A stretch of DNA of 32,415 bases. Source: Pseudomonadota bacterium. Lineage in GTDB: Bacteria; Pseudomonadota; Gammaproteobacteria; Burkholderiales; Burkholderiaceae_C. A program made the translations under genes and the position numbers. The notes beneath the pieces are model-generated. The model was not told the origin of the DNA and ran no database searches. It was given only the letters and a program-made list of their open reading frames with translations. The DNA is taken from NCBI GenBank assembly GCA_021848345.1, contig JAJZUV010000029.1, forward strand, positions 1-32,415, read 5' to 3'. Positions 1 to 8,597 of the stretch are shown here, piece by piece. How positions within the stretch are numbered: the stretch's first letter is position 1; every line of letters begins with the position of its first letter.

Positions 1-101
1 TTTTCTCTTGAATTCCCGAAAAGCCAAACGCCCACACTTATCGGCTGCTTCTTGTTAATGATCGAGCTTCTTTCGAAGCGGTGCTGCGCGAAGCAGCGAA
101 G
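1..101 (-). promoter_or_regulatory. rRNA operon leader with boxB-like hairpins, boxA and boxC (16S gene lies left of the window)
   Basis: Read on the minus strand, this stretch carries in order a 5-bp hairpin (83-97, GCTGC arms), a second 5-bp hairpin with a GAAA loop (66-79), a boxA-like element CGATCATTAACAAG (51-64) and a boxC-like GTGTGGGC (30-37). The E. coli rrn leader has the same order, with boxA TGCTCTTTAACA and boxC TGTGTGGG. These elements recruit the Nus antitermination complex to rRNA transcripts. The leader continues past base 1, so the 16S rRNA gene is outside the window and is not annotated. The assignment rests on motif order and two well-placed promoters, not on any rRNA gene sequence. 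Confidence 0.75.
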
Positions 102-107
102 AACGAC

Positions 108-136
108 ATTCTTGCACAGCATTTTCAGTTCGTCAA
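108..136 (-). promoter_or_regulatory. rRNA operon promoter P2 (downstream of the tandem pair)
   Basis: On the minus strand TTGACG (131-136) and AAGAAT (108-113) are separated by exactly 17 bases. Transcription would start near base 101, just before the first leader hairpin. Five of six -35 bases and four of six -10 bases match the sigma-70 consensus. Position and spacing fit the promoter-proximal P2 of a tandem rrn pair. Confidence 0.55.
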
Positions 137-236
137 CACCCCGATGTCGTTCGCACTGCAAATCGTCATCGATCGGTGTGGCGGACCTTCCTGCCGCACC
201 CGCCGCGCCTTGAAGCCTGCGCGACGAAGAGGCGAG

Positions 237-265
237 ATTGTGCAGTTCCGGGTTCGACCTGTCAA
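237..265 (-). promoter_or_regulatory. rRNA operon promoter P1 with perfect TTGACA
   Basis: On the minus strand a perfect TTGACA (260-265) is followed after exactly 17 bases by CACAAT (237-242) and a C/G-rich discriminator, with a start expected near base 230. A C/G-rich discriminator is characteristic of stringently controlled rRNA promoters. The segment upstream of the -35 (271-287) is locally richer in A and T and could act as a weak UP element. It lies about 130 bases before P2 and about 165 bases before boxA. Confidence 0.65.
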
Positions 266-319
266 GCCCCTTCGCAAAAGAACTTTGCGCGGGACGGCAC
301 CCGGCTCGCCGCCAGGCCG

Positions 320-607
320 TCAGAGCACCACGCGAACCAGCGGATGCGCGGTGAGTTCGCGGTACAGGGCGTCGAGCTGCTCCCGGCTGACCGCGCGCAC
401 GGTGCAGGTGCAGCTGAGGTAATTGCGCCCGGAGGACACGCGCAACTCCATGCTCGCCGGATGAAAGTCCGGGGCGTGGCGCAGCACCACTTGGGCGATG
501 GCGTCGGCGAAGCCGTCGACGTTGCGTCCCATGATCTTGATGGGAAAGTCGCTGGGAAACACCCAGGGACTGTCGTCCTGCCGGGGGATCGCGGGCGAGT
601 TGGCCAT
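320..607 (-). CDS. YbeD-like DUF493 family protein
   Basis: A 95-residue protein of the YbeD/DUF493 family, small ACT-like fold proteins of unclear role. The typical family features are the N-terminal segment VFPSDFPIKIMGRN (residues 16-29), a central beta-rich stretch with VSSGRNYLS (57-65), and a C-terminal helix and strand ending LTAHPLVRVVL. Length matches the usual 85-100 residues. It starts with ATG 20 bases after the stop of the response regulator gene, so the two are probably co-transcribed leftward toward the rRNA promoter region. In gammaproteobacteria ybeD often lies between dacA and lipB; neither is here. The family is recognised with good confidence, but no molecular function can be given. 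Confidence 0.85.
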   Translation of the reverse strand: MANSPAIPRQDDSPWVFPSDFPIKIMGRNVDGFADAIAQVVLRHAPDFHPASMELRVSSGRNYLSCTCTVRAVSREQLDALYRELTAHPLVRVVL

Positions 608-627
608 GGCCGGACCTCGCGCGGGGT

Positions 628-1362
628 TCAGCGCACCAGCCCGCGACGCGCCGCCTCGAGGGCGGCCTCGGCGCGCGAGGAGATGTCGAGCTTGCGGTAG
701 ATCTGCTTCACGTAGTCGGCCACCGTGTGGCGCGACAACGCCAGCTGCTGCGCGATCTCGGGCAGCGTGTAGCCCTTGCCCACGCGTTGCAGCACCTCGG
801 TCTCGCGCTCGGTCAGCGCCACCTCGGGCTCTTCCACCATGCCCGGGCGCAAGGGCTGCACCGGCACGAGGCCGGGCGGGGGCGACGCCGGCGCCGCCGC
901 GGGAGCCGCGGACACCGGGTGGTGCTCGCTGACGGCCGCGAAATGCTTGAGCATGCGCCGAGCCACGGAGGAGCTCAACGGGGGCTCGCCGTCGCGGATG
1001 CGCCGCAACTGCGCCACCAGCTCGATCTCGGGTCGGTTCTTCAGCACGTAGCCGAAGGCGCCGGCCTGCAGCGCGGGGAACACGTGCTCGTCGTCGTCCC
1101 ACAGGGTGATGATGACGGCACGCGCATCGGGTTGCGCGGCGTGCAACAGGCGCAGCGCATCCAGTCCGCTGCCGTCCGGCAGCGTGAAATCGATCAGCGC
1201 CAGCTCGACGCTGCGCGACAGCATCAGACTCTCCGCCTGCGCCAGCGTTCCGGCCTCGCACACCGGCAACTCGGGTTGGACCTGTGCAAGCAGCCTTGCC
1301 ATCGCGACACGCGACTCGGCAAGGTGGTCCACGATCAGGGTACAGCGCAGCTTGCTAGACAT
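628..1362 (-). CDS. LuxR/NarL-type response regulator
   Basis: A 244-residue transcription factor with an N-terminal receiver domain (about 8-125), an Ala/Pro-rich linker (about 145-175) and a C-terminal LuxR helix-turn-helix (about 180-240, LTERETEVLQRVGKGYTLPE). The phosphoacceptor is probably D58 in LALIDFTLPDGSG, and a switch Lys is present in GYVLKN. The acidic pair that binds Mg2+ near the N terminus is reduced to D12-H13, so phosphorylation chemistry may be altered. Start chosen at the ATG giving MSSKLRC; a TTG eight codons upstream (1386) is possible. No histidine kinase gene is in the window, so it is an orphan here. It probably shares a transcript with the DUF493 gene. Target genes are unknown. 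Confidence 0.85.
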   Translation of the reverse strand: MSSKLRCTLIVDHLAESRVAMARLLAQVQPELPVCEAGTLAQAESLMLSRSVELALIDFTLPDGSGLDALRLLHAAQPDARAVIITLWDDDEHVFPALQAGAFGYVLKNRPEIELVAQLRRIRDGEPPLSSSVARRMLKHFAAVSEHHPVSAAPAAAPASPPPGLVPVQPLRPGMVEEPEVALTERETEVLQRVGKGYTLPEIAQQLALSRHTVADYVKQIYRKLDISSRAEAALEAARRGLVR

Positions 1363-1641
1363 CGATTTGCCCGACCAGACACACAACGAGATATCTGGAG
1401 GTGATAGAAGCTTGCTAGGTTACACAATTCGTGCGACCTGCGACGAAACCAATCGTTGGGCCGGGCCGAAGGACCGGGCTTGGGGGCGGGCGCGAGGAAC
1501 TTGCGATACGCCGCGCGGCGCCGCAAGCCATCACCTCGATCCGACCCGGCCGGCTCCGGGAGGAGCCGGGTTGGCGCACAATTCACCAAAACTGTATCAG
1601 CATCAAGCCTTGCTGCAGGCTTTGCGCACACGCCACCCACC

Positions 1642-2640
1642 TTGATCGTCAAACAACGCTTCACTCCTCCCGACAATGTCCGCCTCGGCCACCTGTGCGG
1701 CCCGGTGGACGAGAACCTGCGGCAGATCGAGATCGCCTTCGACGTGGCGATCCGCCACCGGGACCATGAATTCTCCATCGAGGGCGCGCGTGCGCGCTCG
1801 GCGCAGGCGCTGCTGCAGGCGCTGTGGCTGCGCGCCACCGAGGCGCTGAGCCTGGACGACATCCAGCTCGAACTCACGCAGGCGGCCCAGGGCCAGGAGC
1901 CGAAGCTGGGCGCCGAACCGGGCGAGCCGGTGCTGCACACGCGGCGCGCCGGCCTGCACGGGCGTACCGCGCGTCAGAGCGAGTACATACGCCACATCCT
2001 GGGCCACGACCTGAGCTTCGGGCTGGGGCCGGCGGGCACCGGCAAGACCTTCCTCGCGGTGGCCTGCGCGGTGGATGCCCTGGAACGCAACGTGGTGGAA
2101 CGCCTGGTGCTCACGCGCCCGGCGGTGGAAGCCGGCGAGCGCCTGGGCTTCCTGCCCGGAGACCTGGCGCAGAAGATCGACCCCTACCTGCGACCGCTGT
2201 ACGACGCGCTGTACGACCTGCTGGGCTTCGAGAGCACCCAGCGCCTGTTCGAGCGCGGCACCATCGAGATCGCCCCGCTGGCCTTCATGCGCGGACGCAC
2301 GCTGAACAAGGCCTTCATCATCCTGGACGAGGCGCAGAACACCACCGCCGAGCAGATGAAGATGTTCCTCACCCGCATCGGGTTCGGCTCGCGCGCCGTG
2401 ATCACCGGCGACCTCAGCCAGATCGACCTGCCGCGCGGCGTACCCAGCGGCCTGGCGCAGGCGGCCCGGATCCTGCGCGGCGTGCGCGGCGTGGCGCTGA
2501 CCGAATTCACCAGCGCCGACGTGGTGCGCCACCCGCTGGTGGCGCGCATCGTCGAGGCCTACGAGCGGGCGCAGGCGGTCGAGGCCGTCGAAGCCAGCGC
2601 CACGACCACCCGCCCCCGCCGGGGCCGCAGCGCGTCGTGA
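1642..2640 (+). CDS. phoH: PhoH-like ATPase (YbeZ)
   Basis: A cytoplasmic PhoH-family P-loop ATPase, associated with YbeY in RNA metabolism and ribosome maturation. Walker A is G129-P-A-G-T-G-K-T136 and Walker B is FIILDE (225-230), followed by [17 protein letters not shown], a family signature. No ATG lies in frame before the conserved N terminus. The TTG at 1642, giving [12 protein letters not shown], aligns with the usual start of betaproteobacterial homologues and gives 332 residues, near the family's 320-360. No clear ribosome binding site precedes it. A perfect 8-bp hairpin with a GGGA loop (1550-1569) lies in the upstream gap. The gene overlaps ybeY by GTGA and heads the phoH-ybeY-lnt unit. 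Confidence 0.92.
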   Translation: MIVKQRFTPPDNVRLGHLCGPVDENLRQIEIAFDVAIRHRDHEFSIEGARARSAQALLQALWLRATEALSLDDIQLELTQAAQGQEPKLGAEPGEPVLHTRRAGLHGRTARQSEYIRHILGHDLSFGLGPAGTGKTFLAVACAVDALERNVVERLVLTRPAVEAGERLGFLPGDLAQKIDPYLRPLYDALYDLLGFESTQRLFERGTIEIAPLAFMRGRTLNKAFIILDEAQNTTAEQMKMFLTRIGFGSRAVITGDLSQIDLPRGVPSGLAQAARILRGVRGVALTEFTSADVVRHPLVARIVEAYERAQAVEAVEASATTTRPRRGRSAS

Positions 2641-3209
2641 GCGCGCCCGCCAAGCGCGCGTCGAGCCGTCGCGCGAGCTCCGAGGAACGCGCCGCACGCC
2701 CGGCCGCGGGCGCCGCGCCCGCCCTGGAACTGTCGGTGCAGTTCGCCAGCCGCGAGCATCGCGCGCTATTGCCCCGCCACCTGCTGGCGCGCTGGGTGCG
2801 CGCGGCGCTGCGCCGCGGCCCCGACGCGCGCCGCGCCCCGGAGGCACCGGACGGGCCGGCGTGCATCACGCTGCGTTTCGTGGGCACCGAGGAGGGGCGG
2901 CGACTGAACCGGGAATTCCGGCGCCGCGACTACGCCACCAACGTGCTGACCTTCGCCTACCAGGCCTGGCCGCCGGTGGCCGACATCGTGCTGTGCGACG
3001 GCGTGGTGGCCGACGAGGCGACGGCGCAGGGCAAGCCCCTCGCATCGCACTACGCGCACCTGGTGGTGCACGGCGTGCTGCACGCGCTGGGCTGGGACCA
3101 CCTGCGCGAGGCGCAGGCGCTGCGCATGGAGCAGGCCGAACGAGACATTCTCGCCATGCTCGGCATCGGCGACCCCTATGCCGAGGGCGGAGGAAGAGGC
3201 GATGCCTGA
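2637..3209 (+). CDS. ybeY: Endoribonuclease YbeY (rRNA maturation factor)
   Basis: A 190-residue metal-dependent endoribonuclease used in 16S rRNA 3' maturation and ribosome quality control. The zinc motif HxxxHxxGxxH is complete at H145, H149, G152 and H155 in HGVLHALGWDH. The preceding strand ADIVLC (115-120) and the NREFRRRDYATNVLTF segment (91-106) are also conserved. Start is GTG overlapping the phoH stop as GTGA, which implies translational coupling. The first 30 or so residues are Ala/Arg/Ser-rich and longer than in E. coli YbeY (155 residues); a downstream start cannot be excluded, but no ATG lies early. Its 3' end overlaps the lnt start by 8 bases. Confidence 0.93.
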   Translation: MSAPAKRASSRRASSEERAARPAAGAAPALELSVQFASREHRALLPRHLLARWVRAALRRGPDARRAPEAPDGPACITLRFVGTEEGRRLNREFRRRDYATNVLTFAYQAWPPVADIVLCDGVVADEATAQGKPLASHYAHLVVHGVLHALGWDHLREAQALRMEQAERDILAMLGIGDPYAEGGGRGDA

Positions 3210-4809
3210 GTCGATATCCGTGAAAGCCGCGTCGCGCGGCTCGCTGCTGGCGCGCGCGCTGTCGCGTGCGCACTGGCTGGCGCCGCCGCTGGGCGGACTG
3301 CTGGCCCTGAGTTTCGGGCGCGAGCACGCGGCCGGGCTGGCGGTGGTGGCGCTGGCGGCCTTCGCCGCCCTGCTCTGGCACACGCCCCTGCCCACGGCGG
3401 GCGCGCGCGCGCGTCGAGGCGCGCTGCTGGGCCTGGGCTTCGGCCTGGGCTGGTTCGCCGCCGGCATCTGGTGGCTGTACATCAGCATGGCGGTGTACGG
3501 CGGCATGCCGGCGCTGCTGGCGGGTGCCGCGGTGCTGCTGTTCAGCCTGTACCTGGCGCTGTACCCGGCGCTGGCCTGCGCGCTGGCCGCGGCGCTCGCC
3601 GCCCCGGCCGGACGCGGTGCCTGGCCGTTGGTGCGCGGCCTCGGCGCAGCGCTGGCGCTGGCGGGGGCCTGGACCCTGGCGGAAGTGCTGCGCGGCACCG
3701 TGTTCACCGGTTTCCCTTGGCTTGCCGTGGGCTACAGCCAGGTCGGCGGACCGCTGGCCGGCGTCGCCCCGCTGCTGGGCGGCTACGGCGTGGGCTTCGT
3801 CACCGTGCTGGTGGCGGGGCTGCTGGCCCTGGCCAGCCAGCTCAGCCTGCGGGGCACGGCGGTGGCGGTGGCGCTGCTGCTCGGCGTGGCGCTGGGCGCC
3901 GCGCGCGTGGGCGAACTGCGCTGGACCCATGCCGACGGCGCGCCGCTGCGCGTGGCGCTGCTGCAGGGCGACGTGGCGCAAAGCCAGAAGTTCCGTCCGG
4001 AGAGCCTGGCACCCACGCTGCGCCTGTACGGCGGCTGGCTGGGTCACTTGCGCGCCGATCTGATCGTCACCCCGGAGACCGCGCTGCCGGTGCTGCCCGA
4101 GGAGCTTCCCCCCCACTACCTGGACGACCTGCAGCGAACCCTGCGCTCGCACGGCACCGAAGCGCTGGTGGGCATTCCGCTGACCCGCGGCGCCGACGGC
4201 TACACCAACAGCGTGATCGGGCTGGGCGGCGCCCGGCCCTATCGCTACGACAAGGCCCACCTGGTGCCCTTCGGCGAATTCATCCCCTACGGATTCCACT
4301 GGTTCGTGCGCCTGATGAACATGCCGCTGGGCGATTTCGCCCGCGGCCGGCTCGACCAGCCCTCGTTCGAGGTGCGCGGCAGGCGCATCGCGCCCACCAT
4401 CTGCTACGAGGATCTGTTCGGCGAACAGCTCGCGCAACGCTTCGCCGCGCCGGCGCGGGCTCCGAACGTGATCGCCAACCTGACCAATCTGGCCTGGTTC
4501 GGCGACACCATCGCCTTGCCCCAGCACCTGCAGATCGCGCGCATGCGCTCGCTGGAATTCCAGTTGCCCAGCATCCGCGCGACCAACACGGGCGTCACCG
4601 CGATCATCGACGCCCGCGGACGGGTCACCGGCCAGCTGGCGCCCTACACCGCCGGCGTGCTGCTGGGCAGCGTGCAGCCGGCCGAGGGGGTCACGCCCTA
4701 CGCCTGGCTGGCCTCGCGCCTGGGCTACGCGCCCATCGTGCTGCTGGGCCTGCTGGCGCTGGCGCTCGCGGCGGCCGCGGCCCGGGCGCTGCCTACAATT
4801 CGCGACTGA
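3202..4809 (+). CDS. lnt: Apolipoprotein N-acyltransferase
   Basis: A 535-residue inner-membrane enzyme that transfers an acyl chain from phospholipid to the N-terminal cysteine of apolipoproteins, the last step of lipoprotein maturation. About six hydrophobic helices fill the first 250 residues, followed by a periplasmic nitrilase domain with the catalytic triad E292 (TPETALP), K351 ([14 protein letters not shown]) and C401 (ICYEDLFGE), then a C-terminal helix. Start is the ATG preceded by GGAGGAAGAGGCG; it lies inside the end of ybeY, so the two are coupled. In many proteobacteria a corC/ybeX gene sits between ybeY and lnt; here it is absent. Substrates in this window include MltA and the lipoprotein at the right edge. 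Confidence 0.95.
   Translation: MPESISVKAASRGSLLARALSRAHWLAPPLGGLLALSFGREHAAGLAVVALAAFAALLWHTPLPTAGARARRGALLGLGFGLGWFAAGIWWLYISMAVYGGMPALLAGAAVLLFSLYLALYPALACALAAALAAPAGRGAWPLVRGLGAALALAGAWTLAEVLRGTVFTGFPWLAVGYSQVGGPLAGVAPLLGGYGVGFVTVLVAGLLALASQLSLRGTAVAVALLLGVALGAARVGELRWTHADGAPLRVALLQGDVAQSQKFRPESLAPTLRLYGGWLGHLRADLIVTPETALPVLPEELPPHYLDDLQRTLRSHGTEALVGIPLTRGADGYTNSVIGLGGARPYRYDKAHLVPFGEFIPYGFHWFVRLMNMPLGDFARGRLDQPSFEVRGRRIAPTICYEDLFGEQLAQRFAAPARAPNVIANLTNLAWFGDTIALPQHLQIARMRSLEFQLPSIRATNTGVTAIIDARGRVTGQLAPYTAGVLLGSVQPAEGVTPYAWLASRLGYAPIVLLGLLALALAAAAARALPTIRD
4794..4799 (+). promoter_or_regulatory. Possible -10 element for glyQ
   Basis: TACAAT lies in the last codons of lnt, 77 bases before the glyQ ATG. 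No convincing -35 is seen 16-18 bases upstream (GC-only sequence). It is offered as a candidate because lnt and glyQ are unrelated in function and TACAAT stands out in this GC-rich context. Confidence 0.3.
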
Positions 4810-4876
4810 CCCTGCCCGCCGCGTCGTCGACGCGGCGCGACGCAAACCGCCTCGGGCCCAGCCAGTTTCCATCGTC

Positions 4877-5821
4877 ATGCTCACTTTCCAGCAAATCATT
4901 CTTCAACTGCAGACTTACTGGGCCGAACAGGGCTGCGCCTTGCTGCAACCCTACGACATGGAGGTCGGCGCCGGCACCAGCCACACCGCCACCTTCCTGC
5001 GCGCCATCGGCCCGGAACCCTGGAACGCGGCCTACGTGCAGCCCAGCCGGCGCCCCAAGGACGGGCGCTACGGCGACAACCCGAACCGCCTGCAGCACTA
5101 CTACCAGTTCCAGGTGGTGCTCAAGCCGGCGCCGGACAACATCCTGGATCTGTACCTGGGCAGCCTGCGCGCGCTGGGCCTGGACCTGAACCGCAACGAC
5201 ATCCGCTTCGTGGAGGACGACTGGGAGAACCCCACGCTGGGTGCCTGGGGCCTGGGCTGGGAGGTGTGGCTCAACGGCATGGAAGTGACTCAGTTCACCT
5301 ACTTCCAGCAGGTCGGCGGCATCGACTGCAAGCCCATCACCGGGGAGATCACCTACGGGCTGGAGCGCCTGGCGATGTACCTGCAGGGTGTGAGCAGCGT
5401 GTATGACCTGCTGTGGACCCAGACCCGGGTGGCCGGCGAGACGCGCGCGCTGCGCTACGGCGACGTGTTCCACCAGAACGAGGTCGAGCAGAGCGCCTAC
5501 AACTTCGAGCACAGCGACGCCGCGTTCCTGCAGCAGGCCTTCGCGGCGCACGAACGCCAGGCGCGCGACCTGATGCAGCGGCAGCTGGCGCTGCCCGCCT
5601 ACGAGCAGGTGCTCAAGTGCGCGCACTCCTTCAATCTGCTGGACGCTCGCGGAGCCATCTCGGTCACCGAGCGCGCCGCCTACATCGGGCGCATCCGCAA
5701 CCTGGCGCGCGGCGTGGCGCAGGAATACCTGGACAGCCGCGCGCGTCTGGACTTCCCGCTGGCGCCGCGCGAGTGGGCCGCGCAATGCGCCGCCGAACTG
5801 GCGCAGAAAAAGGCCGCCTGA
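4877..5821 (+). CDS. glyQ: Glycyl-tRNA synthetase alpha subunit
   Basis: A 314-residue catalytic subunit of the heterotetrameric (alpha2beta2) bacterial glycyl-tRNA synthetase, which charges tRNA-Gly. It is recognisable end to end: it opens with [20 protein letters not shown], continues with [20 protein letters not shown] and [17 protein letters not shown], and has the class II core [17 protein letters not shown]. Length is close to E. coli GlyQ (303). The start ATG gives the canonical N terminus. It is followed after 67 bases by glyS, as usual, with a GC-rich hairpin in the gap. Expression is likely constitutive and linked to the beta subunit. Confidence 0.97.
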   Translation: MLTFQQIILQLQTYWAEQGCALLQPYDMEVGAGTSHTATFLRAIGPEPWNAAYVQPSRRPKDGRYGDNPNRLQHYYQFQVVLKPAPDNILDLYLGSLRALGLDLNRNDIRFVEDDWENPTLGAWGLGWEVWLNGMEVTQFTYFQQVGGIDCKPITGEITYGLERLAMYLQGVSSVYDLLWTQTRVAGETRALRYGDVFHQNEVEQSAYNFEHSDAAFLQQAFAAHERQARDLMQRQLALPAYEQVLKCAHSFNLLDARGAISVTERAAYIGRIRNLARGVAQEYLDSRARLDFPLAPREWAAQCAAELAQKKAA

Positions 5822-5838
5822 AGGATTTCGTCGAACGC

Positions 5839-5857
5839 CCGGGCGCGACGCGCCCGG
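5839..5857 (+). other. Perfect hairpin between glyQ and glyS
   Basis: An 8-bp stem CCGGGCGC / GCGCCCGG with a GAC loop lies in the 67-base gap between the two subunit genes. No T tract follows, so it is unlikely to be an efficient terminator. It may stabilise or pause the transcript. Confidence 0.5.
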
Positions 5858-5888
5858 CGCGCCGGCACCAGTTTCCGAACCAGCTCCC

Positions 5889-8009
5889 ATGACCGCCGCA
5901 AACCTGCTTGTCGAACTGTTCGTCGAGGAACTCCCGCCGAAGGCGCTGGCCCAGCTGGGCCGCGCCTTCGCCTCCGGCCTGAGCGAGGCGCTGCGCGCGC
6001 AGGGCCTGCTGCTCGAGTCCTCCGTCACCACCACCTTCGCCAGCCCGCGGCGCCTGGGGGCGCACGTCGCCGGAGTTCTGGCCAAGGCGCCGGACCGCGC
6101 GCTGCGCGTCAAGCTGATGCCGGCCTCGGTCGGCCTGGATGCCGACGGCCAGCCCAGCGCCGCGCTGCGCAAGAAGCTCGCCGCGCTGGGCCTGGACGAC
6201 GCCGCGGCGTCGCGCGTGATCGCGCAGGGCGAGGGCAAGGCCAGCACGCTGTACATCGATACCGTATCGCCGGGCGCCGCGCTGCCCGAAGGGCTGCAGC
6301 GCGCACTGGACGACACCCTGGCGGAGCTGCCCATCCCGAAGTTGATGAGCTACCAGCTGGGTGACGGCTGGAGCACCGTGCGCTTCGTGCGTCCGGCCCA
6401 CGGCTTGGTCGCGCTGCACGGCGCCGACGTGGTGCCGATCCAGGCGCTGGGCCTGCGGGCCGACCGTCGCACCCGCGGGCACCGCTTCGAGGCACGTTCC
6501 GAATTCGTGGAACTGGCGCATGCCGACGACTACGAGCGCGAGCTGCGCGAGCAGGGCGCGGTGATCGCCAGCTTCGAAGGGCGCCGCGAGGCCATCGCCA
6601 CGCAACTCGAGCAGGCGGCGCGCGAGATCGGAGGCGGCCTGCGCCCGCTGCGCGATGAAGCGCTGCTCGACGAGGTCTGCGCCCTGGTGGAAAAGCCCCG
6701 CGTGCTGGCCTGCCGCTTCGACGCCCAGTACCTGGAAGTGCCGCAGGAGTGCCTGATCCTGACCATGAAGGCCAACCAGAAATATTTTCCGCTGCTCGAC
6801 GACCAGGGCCGGTTGAGCAACCGATTCCTGGTGGTCAGCAACATCGATCCGCAGGATCCCTCGGCGGTGATCGAGGGCAACGAGCGCGTCGTGCGCCCGC
6901 GCCTGGCGGACGCCCGGTTCTTCTACGACCAGGATCGCAGGAAGACCCTGGAACAACGGGTGGAAGGCCTGCAGCGCGTGGTCTACCACGCGCGCCTGGG
7001 CAGCCAGGCCGAGCGGACGCGGCGCGTCGAGCACATCGCCGCCGCGCTGGCGCAGCGCCTGGACCCGGCGCTGGTGCCCGGGGTGCGCCAGGCAGCCGCG
7101 CTGGCCAAGGCCGACCTGCTGACCGAGATGGTGGGCGAATTCCCGGAGCTGCAGGGCATCATGGGGCGCTATTACGCGCTGCACGACGGCCTGTCCGCGG
7201 ACGTGGCCGAGGCCATCGAGGACCATTACCGTCCGCGCTTCGCCGGCGACGGGCTGCCGCGCGGAGCGACCGGACTGTGCCTGGCGCTGGCCGACAAGCT
7301 GGAGACCCTGTGCGGCCTGTGGGGCATCGGCGAGCGCCCCAGCGGAGACAAGGACCCCTTCGCGCTGCGCCGCCACGCGCTGGGGGTCGTGCGCATGCTG
7401 ATGGAACGGTCGAGCGAATCGCGCGACTGGGCGCTGGACGATCTGCTGCGCCTGGCCTGCGAGGCCTTCGCCGGCGTGCAAGGCTTCCAGGACCCCTCCG
7501 CGGCGCTGCGCGAGTTCATGTACGAGCGCATGGCCAACCTGCTGCGCGAGCAAGGCTACGCGTCGCGCGAGGTGGAGGCCGTGCTGGGATTGCACCCCCA
7601 ATGGCTGGGCGACGTGGTCGCGCGCCTGGACGCGGTGCGCGCCTTCGCGGCGCTGCCGCAGGCGCAGGCACTGGCCGCCGCGAACAAGCGCGTGGCCAAC
7701 ATCCTGAAAAAATCCCCGGCATCGGGCGGCCCGGCGCTGGATACGGGGCTGCTGCGAGAGCCGGCCGAGCAGGCGCTGGAGCGCGCGCTGCGCGAACTGC
7801 AGCCGCTGGCCAGCGCCGCCCAGGCCCGCGGCGACCACACGGCGGCGCTGCAATGCCTGGCCGCGCTGAAGGCGCCGGTGGACGACTTCTTCGACCACGT
7901 GATGGTCAACGCGGAAGACGCGGCGCTGCGCGCCAACCGCCTGGCGTTGCTGGAACAATTGCAGCAGTCCATGCGCCAGGTCGCCGACCTGGCCTGCCTG
8001 GCGGGCTGA
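5889..8009 (+). CDS. glyS: Glycyl-tRNA synthetase beta subunit
   Basis: A 706-residue beta subunit, slightly longer than E. coli GlyS (689). It carries the tRNA-recognition part of the alpha2beta2 enzyme. The N terminus NLLVELFVEELPPKAL, the segment ECLILTMKANQKYFPLLD, the HD-like region (GEFPELQGIMGRYYA) and a C-terminal anticodon-binding DALR-type domain (FFDHVMVNAEDAALRANRLA) are all visible. The start ATG gives the family's normal N terminus. It ends 23 bases before gmhB. The antisense strand is open for over 780 codons here, which is a GC-composition shadow and not a gene. Confidence 0.97.
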   Translation: MTAANLLVELFVEELPPKALAQLGRAFASGLSEALRAQGLLLESSVTTTFASPRRLGAHVAGVLAKAPDRALRVKLMPASVGLDADGQPSAALRKKLAALGLDDAAASRVIAQGEGKASTLYIDTVSPGAALPEGLQRALDDTLAELPIPKLMSYQLGDGWSTVRFVRPAHGLVALHGADVVPIQALGLRADRRTRGHRFEARSEFVELAHADDYERELREQGAVIASFEGRREAIATQLEQAAREIGGGLRPLRDEALLDEVCALVEKPRVLACRFDAQYLEVPQECLILTMKANQKYFPLLDDQGRLSNRFLVVSNIDPQDPSAVIEGNERVVRPRLADARFFYDQDRRKTLEQRVEGLQRVVYHARLGSQAERTRRVEHIAAALAQRLDPALVPGVRQAAALAKADLLTEMVGEFPELQGIMGRYYALHDGLSADVAEAIEDHYRPRFAGDGLPRGATGLCLALADKLETLCGLWGIGERPSGDKDPFALRRHALGVVRMLMERSSESRDWALDDLLRLACEAFAGVQGFQDPSAALREFMYERMANLLREQGYASREVEAVLGLHPQWLGDVVARLDAVRAFAALPQAQALAAANKRVANILKKSPASGGPALDTGLLREPAEQALERALRELQPLASAAQARGDHTAALQCLAALKAPVDDFFDHVMVNAEDAALRANRLALLEQLQQSMRQVADLACLAG

Positions 8010-8032
8010 ATGCACGTCCCTGGGGGGGAACG

Positions 8033-8587
8033 ATGAAGCTGCTGATCCTCGATCGCGACGGCGTGATCAACGAGGACCGCGACGACTACGTGAAGTCGCC
8101 GCAGGAGTGGGTGCCGGTGCCTGGCAGCATCGAGGCCATCGCACGCCTGCACCGCGAGGGCTGGCGCGTGCTGGTGGCCACCAACCAGTCGGCGCTGGGC
8201 CGCGGGTTGTTCGACACCAGCACCCTCAACGCCATCCACCTGAAGATGCAAAAGGCGGTGAGCGCCGCCGGCGGGCGCCTGGATGCCATCTTCTTCTGCC
8301 CGCACACGCCGGAGGACCACTGCGAATGCCGCAAGCCGCGTCCCGGGTTGTTCCGCGACATCGCCGCGCGCTTCGGCCTCTCCGATCTGCGGGGCGTGCC
8401 GGTGGTGGGCGACACGCTGCGCGACCTGCAGGCGGCGCAGGAACTGGGCTGCGCGCTGCACCTGGTGCGCACCGGCAAGGGCGAACGCACGCTGGCCGGC
8501 GACAAGCCGCTGCCCGAGGGCACCCAGGTGCACGCCGACCTGGCGGCCTTCGCGGATTGGCTGATCGCCCAGCCGACCAACGCCTGA
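8033..8587 (+). CDS. gmhB: D-glycero-beta-D-manno-heptose-1,7-bisphosphate 7-phosphatase
   Basis: A 184-residue HAD-superfamily phosphatase of the GmhB type, which removes the C7 phosphate during synthesis of ADP-heptose for the LPS inner core. The nucleophile and acid/base pair are D7 and D9 in LDRDGVIN. The zinc site is C89-P-H91 ... C97-E-C99, characteristic of GmhB. The C-terminal acidic motif is GDTLRD (126-131). Length matches the family (about 180-190). ATG is preceded by a G-rich ribosome binding site (GGGGGGGAA). It follows glyS closely and precedes plsC by 10 bases, a glyQ-glyS-gmhB-plsC order I recognise from other betaproteobacteria. Confidence 0.93.
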   Translation: MKLLILDRDGVINEDRDDYVKSPQEWVPVPGSIEAIARLHREGWRVLVATNQSALGRGLFDTSTLNAIHLKMQKAVSAAGGRLDAIFFCPHTPEDHCECRKPRPGLFRDIAARFGLSDLRGVPVVGDTLRDLQAAQELGCALHLVRTGKGERTLAGDKPLPEGTQVHADLAAFADWLIAQPTNA

Positions 8588-8597
8588 ACTCGCGGGA

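Noticed and set aside
81..422. Plus-strand open frame across the rRNA leader region.
   Set aside because: It runs antisense through two good promoters and the leader and then into the DUF493 gene, with no domain or ribosome binding site.
1397..1407. A textbook ribosome binding site GGAGGTGATAG on the plus strand upstream of phoH.
   Set aside because: The only nearby start is a TTG at 1412 whose frame has no family features and ends before phoH without coupling.
1456..1641. An N-terminal extension of the phoH frame back to a TTG at 1456.
   Set aside because: The added 62 residues are low-complexity Gly/Arg/Ala with no counterpart in PhoH proteins and cross a perfect hairpin at 1550-1569.
5664..8015. 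A 783-codon open frame on the strand opposite glyS, with similar long frames opposite lnt, mltA and the receptor gene.
   Set aside because: The protein is compositionally odd (His/Arg/Gln-rich), has no recognisable domain and mirrors a well-supported gene; it is a shadow of GC-rich codon use.
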